From Candidatus Methanoperedentaceae archaeon (lineage in GTDB: Archaea; Halobacteriota; Methanosarcinia; Methanosarcinales; Methanoperedenaceae): 62,144 bases of DNA. Positions 1-9,696 of this stretch are shown here, piece after piece. Numbering within the stretch: the first letter of the stretch is position 1; the number at the start of each line of letters is the position of its first letter. A program made the position numbers and the translations under genes. The DNA is taken from the NCBI GenBank assembly GCA_003104905.1, contig PQAS01000009.1, positions 1 through 62,144 on the forward strand, written 5' to 3'. A model generated the notes under the pieces. It was given only the letters and a program-made list of their open reading frames with translations. It had not been told where the DNA came from and did no database searches.

Positions 1-155
1 GATTTGTTATCAGTGGTTTTCTTTTCCGTGGATAGAATCGGCGAATCACTGGATTTTAGGATTGTGCCTCGGCGCCTGGAACTTTAATATATTTGGTGCT
101 ATTATTTTAGGGGATAGCCAACTTGCATATAGTTTTTCAAAAGCTGTAGCATTAA

Positions 156-183
156 ATCTGCGTTTATTTGCGTTCATCTGCGG
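156..183 (+). repeat. Dispersed repeat, copy 1
   Basis: A 28-bp element, beginning atctgcgttta and ending cgttcatctgcgg, recurs in the same orientation upstream of mtd (59879-59906) with two to three mismatches. Both copies are followed by a T-rich stretch and a 'tcaaaa' tract. The first 317 bases contain no gene I can support; this element is the only recognisable structure there. Similar 'CTGCG..TCATCTGCGG' sequences are known as intergenic repeats in many environmental prokaryotes; function unknown. Confidence 0.6.
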
Positions 184-317
184 CTAATTTTTTCAAAAAC
201 CAACATAGTAATTCCTGGATTATTATTTTTCTTCATAATTCTCCCACGCTTTCAATCATCAATTAAACCCTGTCTTCATTTAAACCTTTTGGATGAGAAA
301 AATAAATATTTGATACT

Positions 318-1028
318 TTATACTGTCTTCAGAGTAATCACAGGTTTGCTTGCACCGATTTTGCATGAATCAGAGCATTTCATACATGACATGCAGTCAG
401 CAGATTCTATAGTTTTGCTTTTTCCGGTATATTCCCTGCAAAGGTCAAGATGGCATGAAGCATGGCATTTTGTGCAATTTCTGCAATCTTCTATTGATAT
501 ATTGAGTATCTTATTCCTTGAAAGGAGTGATTGTGCATATCCAACTGGGCAGAAACCGCACCATGCCCTTGGCATGTAAATTATCCCCAGTGGAATTGAA
601 ATCAATATCGTAGTCGCAACGCACATGAACACGATAAAACCCCCCATAGAAGCAAGTTCATCCTGTGAAGTTAGCAACGGATTCATATCCAGAAGAACCA
701 TGACGAACATGGCTGCCATTATCGAAGCCATGAACAATTTGAATGGCTTTGACCGCAGTATATGAGGGATCTTTTTCTTTTTCGATACTTTTGGAAGGGC
801 ATATTCAAGGAACGTACCTCTCGGACACATCCATCCGCACCAGAATCTTCCAAGTATAGGAGAAAGCATAATACCCCCCACAATTATGAATCCGATAAGA
901 AGGAGCCCTATTTCAAAGTATAGATCATTGTGGGTCGCTATACCGTACAATGCAATTATGAAGATAATTGAACTGATAGCCAGCGATGCGAATTGAGTTG
1001 TTTTTCTCATTTTTGAAAATTTATCCAT
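318..1028 (-). CDS. NapH/CcoG-like membrane 4Fe-4S protein
   Basis: Integral membrane iron-sulfur protein of the NapH/MauN/CcoG type, about 236 residues. It has about four hydrophobic segments, two CxxxCP-like loops (CGWMCPRG and CGFCPVG) and, near the C-terminus, two cysteine clusters (CRNCTKCHASC and CMSCMKCSDSC) typical of two [4Fe-4S] clusters. Such proteins pass electrons between the quinone pool and extracytoplasmic or cytoplasmic redox partners. The ATG at 1028 is preferred over an upstream in-frame ATG because a GGAG box lies about 9 nt upstream and family homology begins there. It follows a broken DUF4386 gene on the same strand after about 140 nt. The specific electron partner cannot be told from the sequence. 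Confidence 0.75.
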   Translation of the reverse strand: MDKFSKMRKTTQFASLAISSIIFIIALYGIATHNDLYFEIGLLLIGFIIVGGIMLSPILGRFWCGWMCPRGTFLEYALPKVSKKKKIPHILRSKPFKLFMASIMAAMFVMVLLDMNPLLTSQDELASMGGFIVFMCVATTILISIPLGIIYMPRAWCGFCPVGYAQSLLSRNKILNISIEDCRNCTKCHASCHLDLCREYTGKSKTIESADCMSCMKCSDSCKIGASKPVITLKTV

Positions 1029-1166
1029 ATAATTACTCCGTTTGGGCAATGACAAGAATCTCCAATTATCTGTTGCTATATTTAAAGGTTTTGTCAAAAT
1101 CATGCACAACTTAAAAAACGATCTTCTCATATGAAAAAAATGAACAATCAAACCAACATCATTGCA

Positions 1167-1840
1167 TTAATGCTTGCTGTCATCGCCACGCCAGATCAGA
1201 ACACCCAGGGCCACCAGCCAGATGCTCCAGAGAATGTAGCCAATAAAGTTAGCGCCATCAGCTCCGGGGATGCCGAGCGGAATAAGCAGACCGAGCATAA
1301 TGAGAATTGCCGAGATAAGCCCCAGCCATGAAAACCACGTCCTTCCAATATTTTTACCCGGGGACTGAATGATAAGAATAGTCCATATTCCAGTAAAAGA
1401 AATAACCGAAATGTCTCACCGACAATGGTTCCAAGGATCGTATTAAGTAACTGAAATGTTGCCACATCACCCTTTTGCGCAAGACCTGGCACGATCAATA
1501 TCCATCGCGATAAGCCAATGACCTGCACAACTGCCGCCAATACACCAGTCCACACCGCTATGCAAGTGCTCCCCAGGTGGCCAAGGATGACAGCAATGGG
1601 AGCCAACAAACCGGCGCCAATGGCCAGAATGCTGAACCAGAATATTATCGCGTTCTGGTTTGTCATAAATTGCCGAAGGATCTCTTTTGCCGGCTCCTGC
1701 AGGATGTCGGGATAATTAAAAACCGAGCCTAATCCAATAAACGCTATGTTTGCGAGGACTGCGCCAAGTATAAGCAATACTGCCACCAGTTTCCGGTAAG
1801 ACTGCTCTGAAATTGCGGCCATAGAGGATTTGAAACTCAT
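1167..1840 (-). pseudogene. DUF4386 membrane protein, frameshifted
   Basis: A DUF4386-family polytopic membrane protein split by one frameshift. The first frame runs from the ATG at 1840 through several hydrophobic helices. At about 1390-1400, in an A4 run (T4 on the coding strand), the reading must move by one base to continue through two more hydrophobic helices and end at a TAA at 1167. The start overlaps the upstream regulator stop as ATGA, so the pair was translationally coupled. Three other DUF4386 genes occur in this window. The lesion could be a homopolymer sequencing error or a real mutation; two other frameshifts lie in the same part of the window. Confidence 0.75.
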
Positions 1841-2571
1841 AATATCCCAACTGAATCCCAATAGTAAAGGAAGAGCTTTTCGCACCACTTCCTGAATCTT
1901 TCATCATAGCCGAATATGGCCGTATTTTGATCGATCTTTCCATCCGGTCCGGGCAGCTTGAGCATGGAAAACCGATTTGCAGTCATAACTGATAATTTGA
2001 TCTCATCCCGTGCCCTGAACTGAATTTTTTCCATGTTTCTTTCACTAAGTTTCAAAGTGGAAAACAGGTCTTTTGGAAATATTACTCTGATTTCCATTCC
2101 CTGTTCCAACACCTTTTCGACATTGGGCAAATGGTGCCTTGGAAAATCATCTGACATGTACCAGAAATGTCCTGAAATATCTTCGCTCAATTTTTCCTGT
2201 GTGCTTAGAATATTATATACCCCGGTTGCGATCTCTCCTGTAGAGAGGGCGTCTATTTGTCTTAGAAGCTCAAGCGGGATCGGTGAAGTATCATGTTCGA
2301 TAAAATATTCCGAATTCTCCGAAATGAAGTTCATGCCAGGTATGCTTGATATAACCAGGTTCCCGAAAAGTGTGTTATAATATCTTCCATCCCCTTTTTT
2401 CTCGATCAACCGGGTTTCTGTCAATCTGGATAGTTGTCTTGATGCTTCCGTTGAATTCATATCGACTTCTTTGATCAGACTTGTGAATGTCATCGGTTTT
2501 TCATAAAGGGTCTTGAGTATATCAAGCCTGTTTTCTGAAGAAAGTTCCGTAAATAGCTCATAGACTTTCAT
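1837..2571 (-). CDS. Winged-helix regulator with DUF1724-like C-terminal domain
   Basis: Probable transcriptional regulator of 244 residues. Residues 1-75 form an ArsR-like winged helix (recognition region near STEASRQLSRL and a wing around GDGRYYNT). The remainder resembles the DUF1724 methanogenesis-regulatory domain found in many Methanosarcinales regulators. It is divergent from the MacB-like exporter starting at 2703 and overlaps the DUF4386 gene by ATGA, so it probably controls the exporter, the DUF4386 gene, or both. Ligand unknown. Confidence 0.75.
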   Translation of the reverse strand: MKVYELFTELSSENRLDILKTLYEKPMTFTSLIKEVDMNSTEASRQLSRLTETRLIEKKGDGRYYNTLFGNLVISSIPGMNFISENSEYFIEHDTSPIPLELLRQIDALSTGEIATGVYNILSTQEKLSEDISGHFWYMSDDFPRHHLPNVEKVLEQGMEIRVIFPKDLFSTLKLSERNMEKIQFRARDEIKLSVMTANRFSMLKLPGPDGKIDQNTAIFGYDERFRKWCEKLFLYYWDSVGIL

Positions 2572-2702
2572 AGTACTTCTTTCTTACATTTATGTAACCC
2601 TTGTTATATGCCTGTTGCCAGACTCAACATTTGTGCCAGATTTTTATTAAGCATCTCTGAATCAATTTTTCATCAGGTAAGAAAAAAAGAGGAGATCAAA
2701 TA

Positions 2703-3446
2703 ATGCACAATTTTGAACATCCAAACAGAAACGAAAAAAAGCTATCGAAAAATGATGATAATCTGATCAGGTTGACCGGGGTCACGAAAATCCATGAAAT
2801 TGCAGGAAGTACATTTCATGCCCTTCGTGAAATTAATTTACAGGTGAAACAGGGCGAGTTTGTTGCCATCATCGGCAAATCAGGCAGCGGGAAATCGACC
2901 ATGCTCAATATGTTAAGCGGTATTGACAGACCCTCATCCGGAGAAATATGGATCGGCAATACTCCTGTCCATACTCTTGACCAGGACCAGCTTGCAAAAT
3001 GGCGCGGGCGCAATGTGGGTGTGGTGTTCCAGTTCTTCCAGCTCCTGCCCACGCTGACCATTCTTGAGAATGTGATGTTGCCAATGGACTTTTGCAATAC
3101 TATTCCTGCACGAGAACGCAAGGGGCGGGCGCTGAACCTGCTGGAACAGGTTGGTATCAGTGAGCAGGCAGATAAACTTCCCGCATTGCTTTCAGGCGGA
3201 CAGCAGCAGCGTGCAGCCATCGCACGCGCGCTTGCAAATGATCCTGCTTTGCTCATGGCTGATGAACCGACCGGAAATCTTGATTCACATACCTCAGAGG
3301 CCATTTTACAGCTTTTCAAGGAACTTGCAGCATCGGGCAAAACCATCGTAATGGTGACGCATGAACGCGACATCATGCAATGGGTATCAAGTGTGGTGAA
3401 GCTTGCGGACGGGCAGGTTGTCAATGGAAGTGGTCTATATGATTAA
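2703..3446 (+). CDS. ABC transporter ATPase, LolD/MacB type
   Basis: Nucleotide-binding subunit of a MacB/LolD-type ABC exporter, 247 residues. Walker [10 protein letters not shown] lies at 58-66, the signature LSGGQQQR at 163-170 and Walker B LLMADE at 183-188, followed by an H-loop. A purine-rich ribosome-binding site (gaggag) precedes the ATG. The stop overlaps the start of the FtsX-type permease by 8 nt, showing that the two make one transporter. Such exporters move lipoproteins, peptides or lipophilic compounds by mechanotransmission; substrate unknown. Confidence 0.92.
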   Translation: MHNFEHPNRNEKKLSKNDDNLIRLTGVTKIHEIAGSTFHALREINLQVKQGEFVAIIGKSGSGKSTMLNMLSGIDRPSSGEIWIGNTPVHTLDQDQLAKWRGRNVGVVFQFFQLLPTLTILENVMLPMDFCNTIPARERKGRALNLLEQVGISEQADKLPALLSGGQQQRAAIARALANDPALLMADEPTGNLDSHTSEAILQLFKELAASGKTIVMVTHERDIMQWVSSVVKLADGQVVNGSGLYD

Positions 3447-5841
3447 TGTACGCTGGCGAAAAGTGCTGGGTGATCTGTGGCTGAACAAAGCACGAACATT
3501 GCTGGCAGTTGTGGCTATCGCTATAGGAATTTTCGGAGTTGGCGCGGTACTGTCCGGATATTCCATTCTAACCCACGAAATAAATATAAATTTTCTTGGA
3601 ACAAATCCGGCATCTGCGATCCTGTACACGGACAATGCTGATGATAAGCTGGCTGAAATTGTGGAAAGTATTCCCGGTGTCGCAAATGCTGAACCACGAC
3701 GTGTTGTCACGGCTCGCATCCAGGTCGGACCTGATGAGTGGCGCAGGCTCTTGTTATTTGTGATCGATGACTTCAACAATTTGCGCGTATCAACATTTAA
3801 ACTCGAGCGGGGTAATTGGCCGCCCGCCGACCGTGAAATACTCATCGAGCGTTCGGCACTGCCCATAGTCAAAAAGCAGATCAGTGATACGGTATTGATC
3901 CAGACTCCAAATAATGGGCAGGTTCACGAACTAAAAGTGGTCGGGATCGTCCATGATCCGGGCCAATCGCCGGGCGATGTGGATAATATCGCCTACGGCT
4001 ACATCACCCTCAATACTCTTGAATGGCTTGGCGAGATACGCACATTAAATGAGTTGCGTATCGTTGTGGCTGAAAAGGGGGATATTCCTCATGTCACCAA
4101 CCTTGCTTTTCAGGTTAAGGATATTATGGAGGAAAGCGGACACAATGTTTCACATATGGAAATTCCTAATGCAGGCAAACATCCGCATTCCGATCAAATG
4201 GACTCTCTATTGTTCTTATTGGAAGCGTTCGGCATCCTCGCCCTGATCCTTAGCAGCATACTTGTCGCAAGCACCGTATCTGCTTTGCTTGCAGGACAGA
4301 TCAGGCAAATAGGAGTGATGAAGGTCATTGGGGCAAGGACTTACCAGATAGCTGGACTCTATTTAGGATATGTTATGCTTCTTGGTATTGGAGGGCTTGT
4401 TATCGGTATTCCTGCTGGCATGTGGGCCGGACGGGCATTTGCGGCATTCACGGCGAAAATATTGAACTTCAACATCATAAGCGACTTCATCCCGCACTGG
4501 GTATATGCAGTCCAGATTCTCATAGGCCTTTCTGTGCCGCTGCTTGCTGCCGCTTTTCCTGTTTACAGGGGCAGCAGGATAACCATCCAGCAGGCTATTA
4601 GCGATTTCGGTATTAATAAAAACCAATTTGGTACAAGCCGCATTGATGCACTTGTTTCCAGCATGTGCGGCCTGAGCCGTCCGCTTATGCTCTCGCTGCG
4701 TAATACTTTTCGGCAAAGGTCACGCCTGCTGTTTACAATCGGTATCCTGGCAGTAGGAGGCGCAACTTTCATGAGTGCTATTAACGTCGGAGCTTCCTGG
4801 TCAAACACTATCGATGTGGCAATGAACGCCCGCCATTATGACATTGAGGTGAAGTTCAGCCAACCCTACCCCGTGGAATTTGTAGATAAAACAGTTCTTG
4901 CTGTTCCTGGCATATCGGAAGTTGAGAACTGGGTGCAGATTCAAGCGGCACGTAAAAATCCCGATGGGACCGACGGCATTAGTTTCACCCTCACCGGAGT
5001 ACCGCCTGCCACGGAAATGATCAATTTCCCGATTATTGAAGGACGCTGGTTGCAGCCGAATGATACGAATGCGCTGGTCATCAACCATGAACTGCTGGAG
5101 GCAGCCGGCGCCAGAGTTGGAGACCGGATAGTGCTTAAAACCGGCACACAGGAAAATGAATGGAAAGTGGTTGGCGCGGTGCGTGAAATTGGCGCCCGCA
5201 GGCGGGGGCAAAATATTGCGGCTTCTGCGTATGTCAACCGTGACTATCTGGCTGATATTACAGGTATAAAAGGCAATACAGCAGACATTCGCATCAAGAC
5301 ATACCAGCATAGTGACACCGCATTAAAGTCAGCGGCTGGGAAACTCGAGCAGCAGTTTGATGGCGCCGGATTGCATCGTTTTTCTGTTAATCCGAGTAAT
5401 GAAAGGATGCAGGAATTAAAAGACCATCTTGTGGTCATTCAGATGTTCTTGCTGTTAATGGCGGCATTAGTCGCTGCCGTTGGCGGATTGGCGCTGGGTT
5501 CCACAATGAGCATAAATGTTTTAGAACGAACGCGCGAATTCGGTATTATACGAGCGGTCGGCGCTTCAACAGATGATGTGTTGCAGATTGTGGTTGTCGA
5601 GGGAATCGTGATAAGCATCCTGAGCTGGCTGGCCGCCACTGTAATTGCCCGACCGCTTGGCATGGTAATTGGTGATTTTGCGGGTCAAATCTTTATCCGC
5701 ACACGGCTTGAGCATGTCTTTTCTCCATTTGCGATGGCAGGATGGTTTGTACTGGTAGTCCTTATTGGCATTATCGCCAGTGCATACCCGGCATGGAGAG
5801 AAGCGCGATTGCCAGTGCAGCAGGTTCTGGTTTATGAATAA
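3439..5841 (+). CDS. ABC transporter permease, two FtsX-domain type
   Basis: Membrane subunit of the exporter encoded with the preceding ATPase, 800 residues. The layout is an N-terminal helix, a large extracytoplasmic MacB-like periplasmic-core domain, three transmembrane helices (FtsX domain, about 260-395), a second helix and extracytoplasmic domain, then a second FtsX domain at the C-terminus (about 665-800). This is the duplicated 8-12 helix form common in archaea. The ATG at 3439 is preferred over in-frame upstream ATGs inside the ATPase gene because it begins directly before the conserved first helix. A small membrane protein gene follows 16 nt downstream. Confidence 0.9.
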   Translation: MINVRWRKVLGDLWLNKARTLLAVVAIAIGIFGVGAVLSGYSILTHEININFLGTNPASAILYTDNADDKLAEIVESIPGVANAEPRRVVTARIQVGPDEWRRLLLFVIDDFNNLRVSTFKLERGNWPPADREILIERSALPIVKKQISDTVLIQTPNNGQVHELKVVGIVHDPGQSPGDVDNIAYGYITLNTLEWLGEIRTLNELRIVVAEKGDIPHVTNLAFQVKDIMEESGHNVSHMEIPNAGKHPHSDQMDSLLFLLEAFGILALILSSILVASTVSALLAGQIRQIGVMKVIGARTYQIAGLYLGYVMLLGIGGLVIGIPAGMWAGRAFAAFTAKILNFNIISDFIPHWVYAVQILIGLSVPLLAAAFPVYRGSRITIQQAISDFGINKNQFGTSRIDALVSSMCGLSRPLMLSLRNTFRQRSRLLFTIGILAVGGATFMSAINVGASWSNTIDVAMNARHYDIEVKFSQPYPVEFVDKTVLAVPGISEVENWVQIQAARKNPDGTDGISFTLTGVPPATEMINFPIIEGRWLQPNDTNALVINHELLEAAGARVGDRIVLKTGTQENEWKVVGAVREIGARRRGQNIAASAYVNRDYLADITGIKGNTADIRIKTYQHSDTALKSAAGKLEQQFDGAGLHRFSVNPSNERMQELKDHLVVIQMFLLLMAALVAAVGGLALGSTMSINVLERTREFGIIRAVGASTDDVLQIVVVEGIVISILSWLAATVIARPLGMVIGDFAGQIFIRTRLEHVFSPFAMAGWFVLVVLIGIIASAYPAWREARLPVQQVLVYE

Positions 5842-5857
5842 AAGGAGGTGACTAAAT

Positions 5858-5983
5858 ATGAAATATATAAGCATGAAATGGATTATTATCCTTGCCGTGA
5901 TATTGGCTATTATTCTGGTGTTTGGAGGTTTAGCCTTTTTAATCCATGGGGGACTTCCACCCCATCTGCAAAAATTATTGTAG
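5858..5983 (+). CDS. 41-residue single-pass membrane protein
   Basis: A short gene starting 16 nt after the exporter permease, preceded by one of the strongest ribosome-binding sites in the window (aaaggaggtg). The product begins MKYISMKW, has one hydrophobic helix of about 20 residues rich in Ile/Val/Leu/Ala, and a short tail ending HLQKLL. Its spacing and strong RBS indicate co-translation with the exporter; a small accessory or stabilising subunit is a reasonable inference. I recognise no family. Confidence 0.65.
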   Translation: MKYISMKWIIILAVILAIILVFGGLAFLIHGGLPPHLQKLL

Positions 5984-5995
5984 TAAGAAAAACCA

Positions 5996-7406
5996 TTAAT
6001 GTTTATCTTTTGCAAGGGGAAAGTAATCGATATTTTTTGCATCGAGAATATATCTTTTATCACATATTCCATCAACGTTTTTGCAGGTCTGGCTGAATCC
6101 TGTTCCTTCCGGATTTGCCCAATAGTTACCGCCAAGGAAGGAGCCTCCGATGATATTAGTGCCTGATTGCATGGTGGTGTTCCAGGTGTTAATCTTTGAG
6201 CTGGAAAAATAAAAGTTGTTAGTGTTGTTGAAAATGTTGTTGTATATCTTGTTTTTTCTTGAAGACTCTATTTCGATGCCGTAGCCATGACTGTTATTCA
6301 CTGCAATATTGCTTATCAATGTGTTTTTATTGCTATTATCCCGAATAATGATGCCAGAGGCGAAGGTTCCGTGGTTGTTCGATGCATTATTGCCGATCAG
6401 CCTGTTGTTACTGGAAGACCTCAGAATATAGAAACCTAAATTGTTGTTGTTCGATGCATTGTTTCTACTAAGAGTGTTGCTGCTGGAAGAGGATAGATAG
6501 ATTCCGAAGTAGTTTTTCGATGCATCCACATTTTGTATTTTTGAACGAGTAGTATTCCAGAAAAATATTCCATAATCATTGTTTTTCAAGTCAAGGTTTT
6601 TTAAAGTTACGTTCACACAGCCTATGCAGTAGAAAGTTCCTGCATTTGTATCAGAATCATAAACTTTGTCTGCCACACCTTGTATGTAATACAGGGTTTT
6701 TCCATCCACCATATTGGTTGTATCAATCTGATTGTCAAAATCTGAATCATACATGCCCACCAATCCAAAATTGTATTTATTCCCTTTCATTATATTATTA
6801 ATGAGCACAACTTTGCCAGAAGAGGACAGACTGATGCCTGTGTAGCCGCTTCGATGCATTGTTGCCGAATAGCATATTGTTCCTGGAATCCATCAAAAAT
6901 ATGCCTCTCTGGTTTTTCGATGCATTGTTGCCACTCAGTATGTTGCTGCTGGAATCGTACAGAGATATGCCAATGCCTTCATAATAATTGTTTGAGCTTG
7001 CATTGTTGCCAATCAGCGTGTTGTTGCTGGAAGTGATCTTGATCCCAGCCTCCGGAAAATTGGGATAAAAATTACCATAACCCCCAGTTGCTGTAAACCC
7101 TTCAAGTGTAATTCCATTTGCAGAAAGCGTGATCGCACTTCCGCTTCCCCCGGTATCCACAACAGGATTGCCTATTCCACGAAGGGTAAGCTTCTTGTTT
7201 ACCTTCACGTTTTCGAAATAAGTACCGCTGTGCACCAAAATAGTATCCCCATTGCTTGAAGCGTTTATCGCTTTCTGTATGGTTGAGTATTCGCATCCGT
7301 CTGGGCAAACCGTAAGGTTCGCTGCACTTGCGCTGACTGCAAGCAGTAAAGCTAACATTGTTATTCCCGCTATTCTGGGAGCACTACAACATATTTTCAT
7401 GACCAT
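5996..7406 (-). pseudogene. NosD-like parallel beta-helix surface protein, frameshifted
   Basis: A secreted right-handed beta-helix protein related to the intact gene immediately upstream on the same strand. The first frame (from 7406) has a signal peptide ending near ASA, then the CPxGCxYSTIQKAI opening typical of archaeal NosD/PbH1 surface proteins, followed by NNASxN-type repeats. A one-base shift at about 6850 moves to a second frame that carries further repeats and the NYWANPEGTGFSQTCKNVDGICDKRYIL C-terminal region, here given in parts. Together they would make about 465 residues. It may be a pseudogene or a sequencing error. It is not evidence for nitrous oxide reductase maturation. Confidence 0.75.
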
Positions 7407-7415
7407 GTTTCCACT

Positions 7416-7440
7416 GGAGATGCCATCATGTATATAAAAT
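7416..7440 (-). promoter_or_regulatory. Promoter of broken NosD-like gene (duplicated leader)
   Basis: A 25-bp block immediately upstream of the broken NosD-like gene is repeated with one mismatch upstream of the intact paralogue (8738-8762). On the coding strand it contains an archaeal TATA-like element, TTTATATA. Its position, about 25 nt before the start codon, suggests a very short or absent 5' leader. Confidence 0.55.
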
Positions 7441-7460
7441 ATCAGATGTTTCCTGACTCT

Positions 7461-8720
7461 TCATTTCGCCGTCCATGCTGAACGGTTCGTCCATGTTTTG
7501 TTGATGTTTCCGTTCCAGTCCACCGTCCATGTGGATATTATATGTTTTGTATTTGCCGGGAAATTTGTGGCATTATAATACCTCTTACCCTTCGAAACAT
7601 TTCCTGTGAACTTGCCATCAATAAACACCATGACTTTCCTGAAATCAATATTCTTCGGGTCTTTCCATGTCCAGTTGATATAAGATGAAGCATAACTTAC
7701 ATTCTTCAGGTTGCTTACACTTTTTGGAGGTATCTTATCTTTCGCTAGGGGGAGGTAATCATTATTATTTCCATCAAGAATATAACTTTTATCACATATT
7801 CCATCACCATTCATATCCTTACATGTCTGGCTGAATCCTGTTCCCTTCGGATTTGCCCAGAAGTTGCCGCCAAGGTATGAGCCTGCGATGATGTTAGCGC
7901 CTGTTTGTATGGTGGTGTTCCATGTGTTATTATTTGATTCAAAAAAATGAAAGTTGTTAGTATTATTTAAAATGTTGTTGTATATCTTATTGTTGCTGGA
8001 AGAATACAGAAGAAATATGCCAGCGTCATTGTTATTCGATGCATTGTTATCGATCATCGTGTTGTTGCTGGAATCATATATTGATATACCATTACCGCTG
8101 TTTGAACTTGCTTTGTTGCCTTTCATCGTGTTGTTGCTGGAAGAGTCCAGATAAATGCCAATATCGTTGTTTGATGCATTGTTATTGCTCAGTTTGTTGT
8201 TGTTTGAAGATTCCAGATATATGCCAATGTCGTTGTTTAATGCATTGTTGTTCATCAATGTGTTGTTTACGGAAAAGCAAAAACGAATGCCGTTATAGTT
8301 GTTTGAAGCGTTGTTTTTAACAATTATATTATTGTTTGAAGTGACCCTGATCCCTGCCGATGTGGAACTATAATAGTCTCCATCCCAACCCCAGATAACT
8401 GTAAATCCTTCAATGGTAATTCCATCCACAGCTAGCGTTATTGCGCTTCCGTTCCCGCCTGCGTCCACAACAGGCATCCCGATACCACGAAGTATTATTT
8501 TCTTTGTTACATTCACGTTTTCAAAATAAGTGCCGCTTTGCACTGAAATAGTATCCCCATTGCTTGAGGCGTTTATCGCTTTCTGTATGCTTGAATATGT
8601 GCATCCACCGGGACAAACCATCAGGTTTTTTGCGGCATTTACGCTGCCTGCTAGAAATAATCCTAATACCAGCATTCCTGCCGCTATTCTGAAGGTACTT
8701 CTACATTTTTTCATGAGCAT
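7461..8720 (-). CDS. NosD-like parallel beta-helix surface protein
   Basis: Exported protein of 419 residues. An N-terminal signal peptide (about 1-30) is followed by the YSSIQKAINASSNGDTI motif that starts archaeal NosD/PbH1 beta-helix domains, then many NNxSNN-type coils of about 23 residues (about 100-280). A conserved GGNFWANPKGTGFSQTC segment follows, and a C-terminal fibronectin-III-like module (about 335-419) that fits cell-surface display or adhesion. The high Asn/Ser content is expected for the beta-helix ladder. It is the intact copy of a tandem duplication with the downstream broken gene. Any role in carbohydrate binding or adhesion is inference. Confidence 0.8.
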   Translation of the reverse strand: MLMKKCRSTFRIAAGMLVLGLFLAGSVNAAKNLMVCPGGCTYSSIQKAINASSNGDTISVQSGTYFENVNVTKKIILRGIGMPVVDAGGNGSAITLAVDGITIEGFTVIWGWDGDYYSSTSAGIRVTSNNNIIVKNNASNNYNGIRFCFSVNNTLMNNNALNNDIGIYLESSNNNKLSNNNASNNDIGIYLDSSSNNTMKGNKASSNSGNGISIYDSSNNTMIDNNASNNNDAGIFLLYSSSNNKIYNNILNNTNNFHFFESNNNTWNTTIQTGANIIAGSYLGGNFWANPKGTGFSQTCKDMNGDGICDKSYILDGNNNDYLPLAKDKIPPKSVSNLKNVSYASSYINWTWKDPKNIDFRKVMVFIDGKFTGNVSKGKRYYNATNFPANTKHIISTWTVDWNGNINKTWTNRSAWTAK

Positions 8721-8737
8721 TTTTCCACCTGTATATT

Positions 8738-8762
8738 GGAGATGGCATCATGTATATAAAAT
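8738..8762 (-). promoter_or_regulatory. Promoter of intact NosD-like gene
   Basis: Second copy of the 25-bp leader block found at 7416-7440 (one mismatch). On the coding strand it gives a TTTATATA box about 25-30 nt before the ATG at 8720, consistent with an archaeal TATA box and a leader of only a few bases. Confidence 0.55.
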
Positions 8763-8844
8763 GAGCAGGTCTGGCCATCGATTCAATAAAATTTCCGGGT
8801 CTTGAACAGTGACACCTGAAGGTCGTTCACCTGCCTCCAAAATA

Positions 8845-9696
8845 TTAAATAGTAATTACTACATTTCCCTTTTTATGTCCTTTTTCAACATACCTGAAAG
8901 CTTCGGCCATTTGCTCCAACGGATAGCATCTATCTATGAGCTCTGGTAGTTCAATTATATTCACAAGATAGACTCCCTTTTTCTTTAACAAGCTTTTACA
9001 ACGTGAAAATGACGTCTTGCCTACGACATCAAAAATAACATCATAAATTTCGCCGTTTTTCGTAAAATCCTCTTTCGTGTAATCAATGACCTTGTCGGCT
9101 CCCAGAGATTTCACCATTTCTAAATTTGCGTAACTGCATACCCCTGTAACTTCCGCACCATAGTATTTGGAAAGCTGTGCGGCAAAAGTACCTATACCTC
9201 CAGAGGCGCCATTGATGAGGACTTTTTGTCCGGCATGGATCTTTCCTTGATCCCTGATGAAATATAACGCTGTATTCCCCGCCAGGGGAACAGAGGCGGC
9301 TTCCTCCCAGGTCATGTTGGACGGTTTTTTCGCCAGCGACCCGTTTTCAGGTATACATATGTATTCGGCGTGGGCGCCAAAAGCGGGTTCAGGTGATCCA
9401 AAAACCTGGTCTCCTTTTTTAAATCGTTTTACATCTTTGCCGACTGCTTCGATTTCTCCGGCCAGATCAATCCCCAATATATTTATTCTTGGTACGGAGA
9501 CACCAAACATCAGTCGTGCGGGGAGCAGGAACAATTTAGGCACAAATGTGAAATTACGAACATTACAATCCGTGGTTGTTACTGTTGTCGCATGTATTCT
9601 TATCTGTACTTCATTGTCTTTGGGAACAGGTTTTTTTACCTCTTTAAGCCCAAGTTCATCCGGTGGTCCATATTTTGTGTGTACAATTGCTTTCAT
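8845..9696 (-). CDS. Zinc-independent MDR quinone oxidoreductase-like dehydrogenase (paralogue 1)
   Basis: Medium-chain dehydrogenase/reductase of the quinone oxidoreductase class, 283 residues. It has an N-terminal GroES-like domain and a Rossmann NAD(P)H site at about 155-180 ([20 protein letters not shown]). The Cys/Glu ligands of zinc alcohol dehydrogenases are absent. Compared with the paralogue at 15153-16145 it lacks about 40 residues between the last Rossmann strands and the C-terminal ELIDRCYPLEQ segment. This looks like an internal deletion, so activity is uncertain. The ATG directly follows the TAA of the DUF4386 gene (TAAATG) with a GGAG box inside the upstream gene. Confidence 0.82.
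   Translation of the reverse strand: MKAIVHTKYGPPDELGLKEVKKPVPKDNEVQIRIHATTVTTTDCNVRNFTFVPKLFLLPARLMFGVSVPRINILGIDLAGEIEAVGKDVKRFKKGDQVFGSPEPAFGAHAEYICIPENGSLAKKPSNMTWEEAASVPLAGNTALYFIRDQGKIHAGQKVLINGASGGIGTFAAQLSKYYGAEVTGVCSYANLEMVKSLGADKVIDYTKEDFTKNGEIYDVIFDVVGKTSFSRCKSLLKKKGVYLVNIIELPELIDRCYPLEQMAEAFRYVEKGHKKGNVVITI

Noticed and set aside
6798-6859. Programmed frameshift in the NosD-like gene
   Set aside because: No slippery sequence or stimulating structure is evident; a mutation or sequencing error is simpler.
6200-8350. CRISPR-like periodicity
   Set aside because: The repeated gttgttg/gcattg units are codons of Asn-rich beta-helix coils with irregular spacing inside genes; no spacers or cas genes.
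7461-8720. NosD label as evidence for nitrous oxide reductase maturation
   Set aside because: Only the beta-helix repeat is shared; no nosZ, nosF or nosY nearby and the C-terminal module suggests a surface protein.
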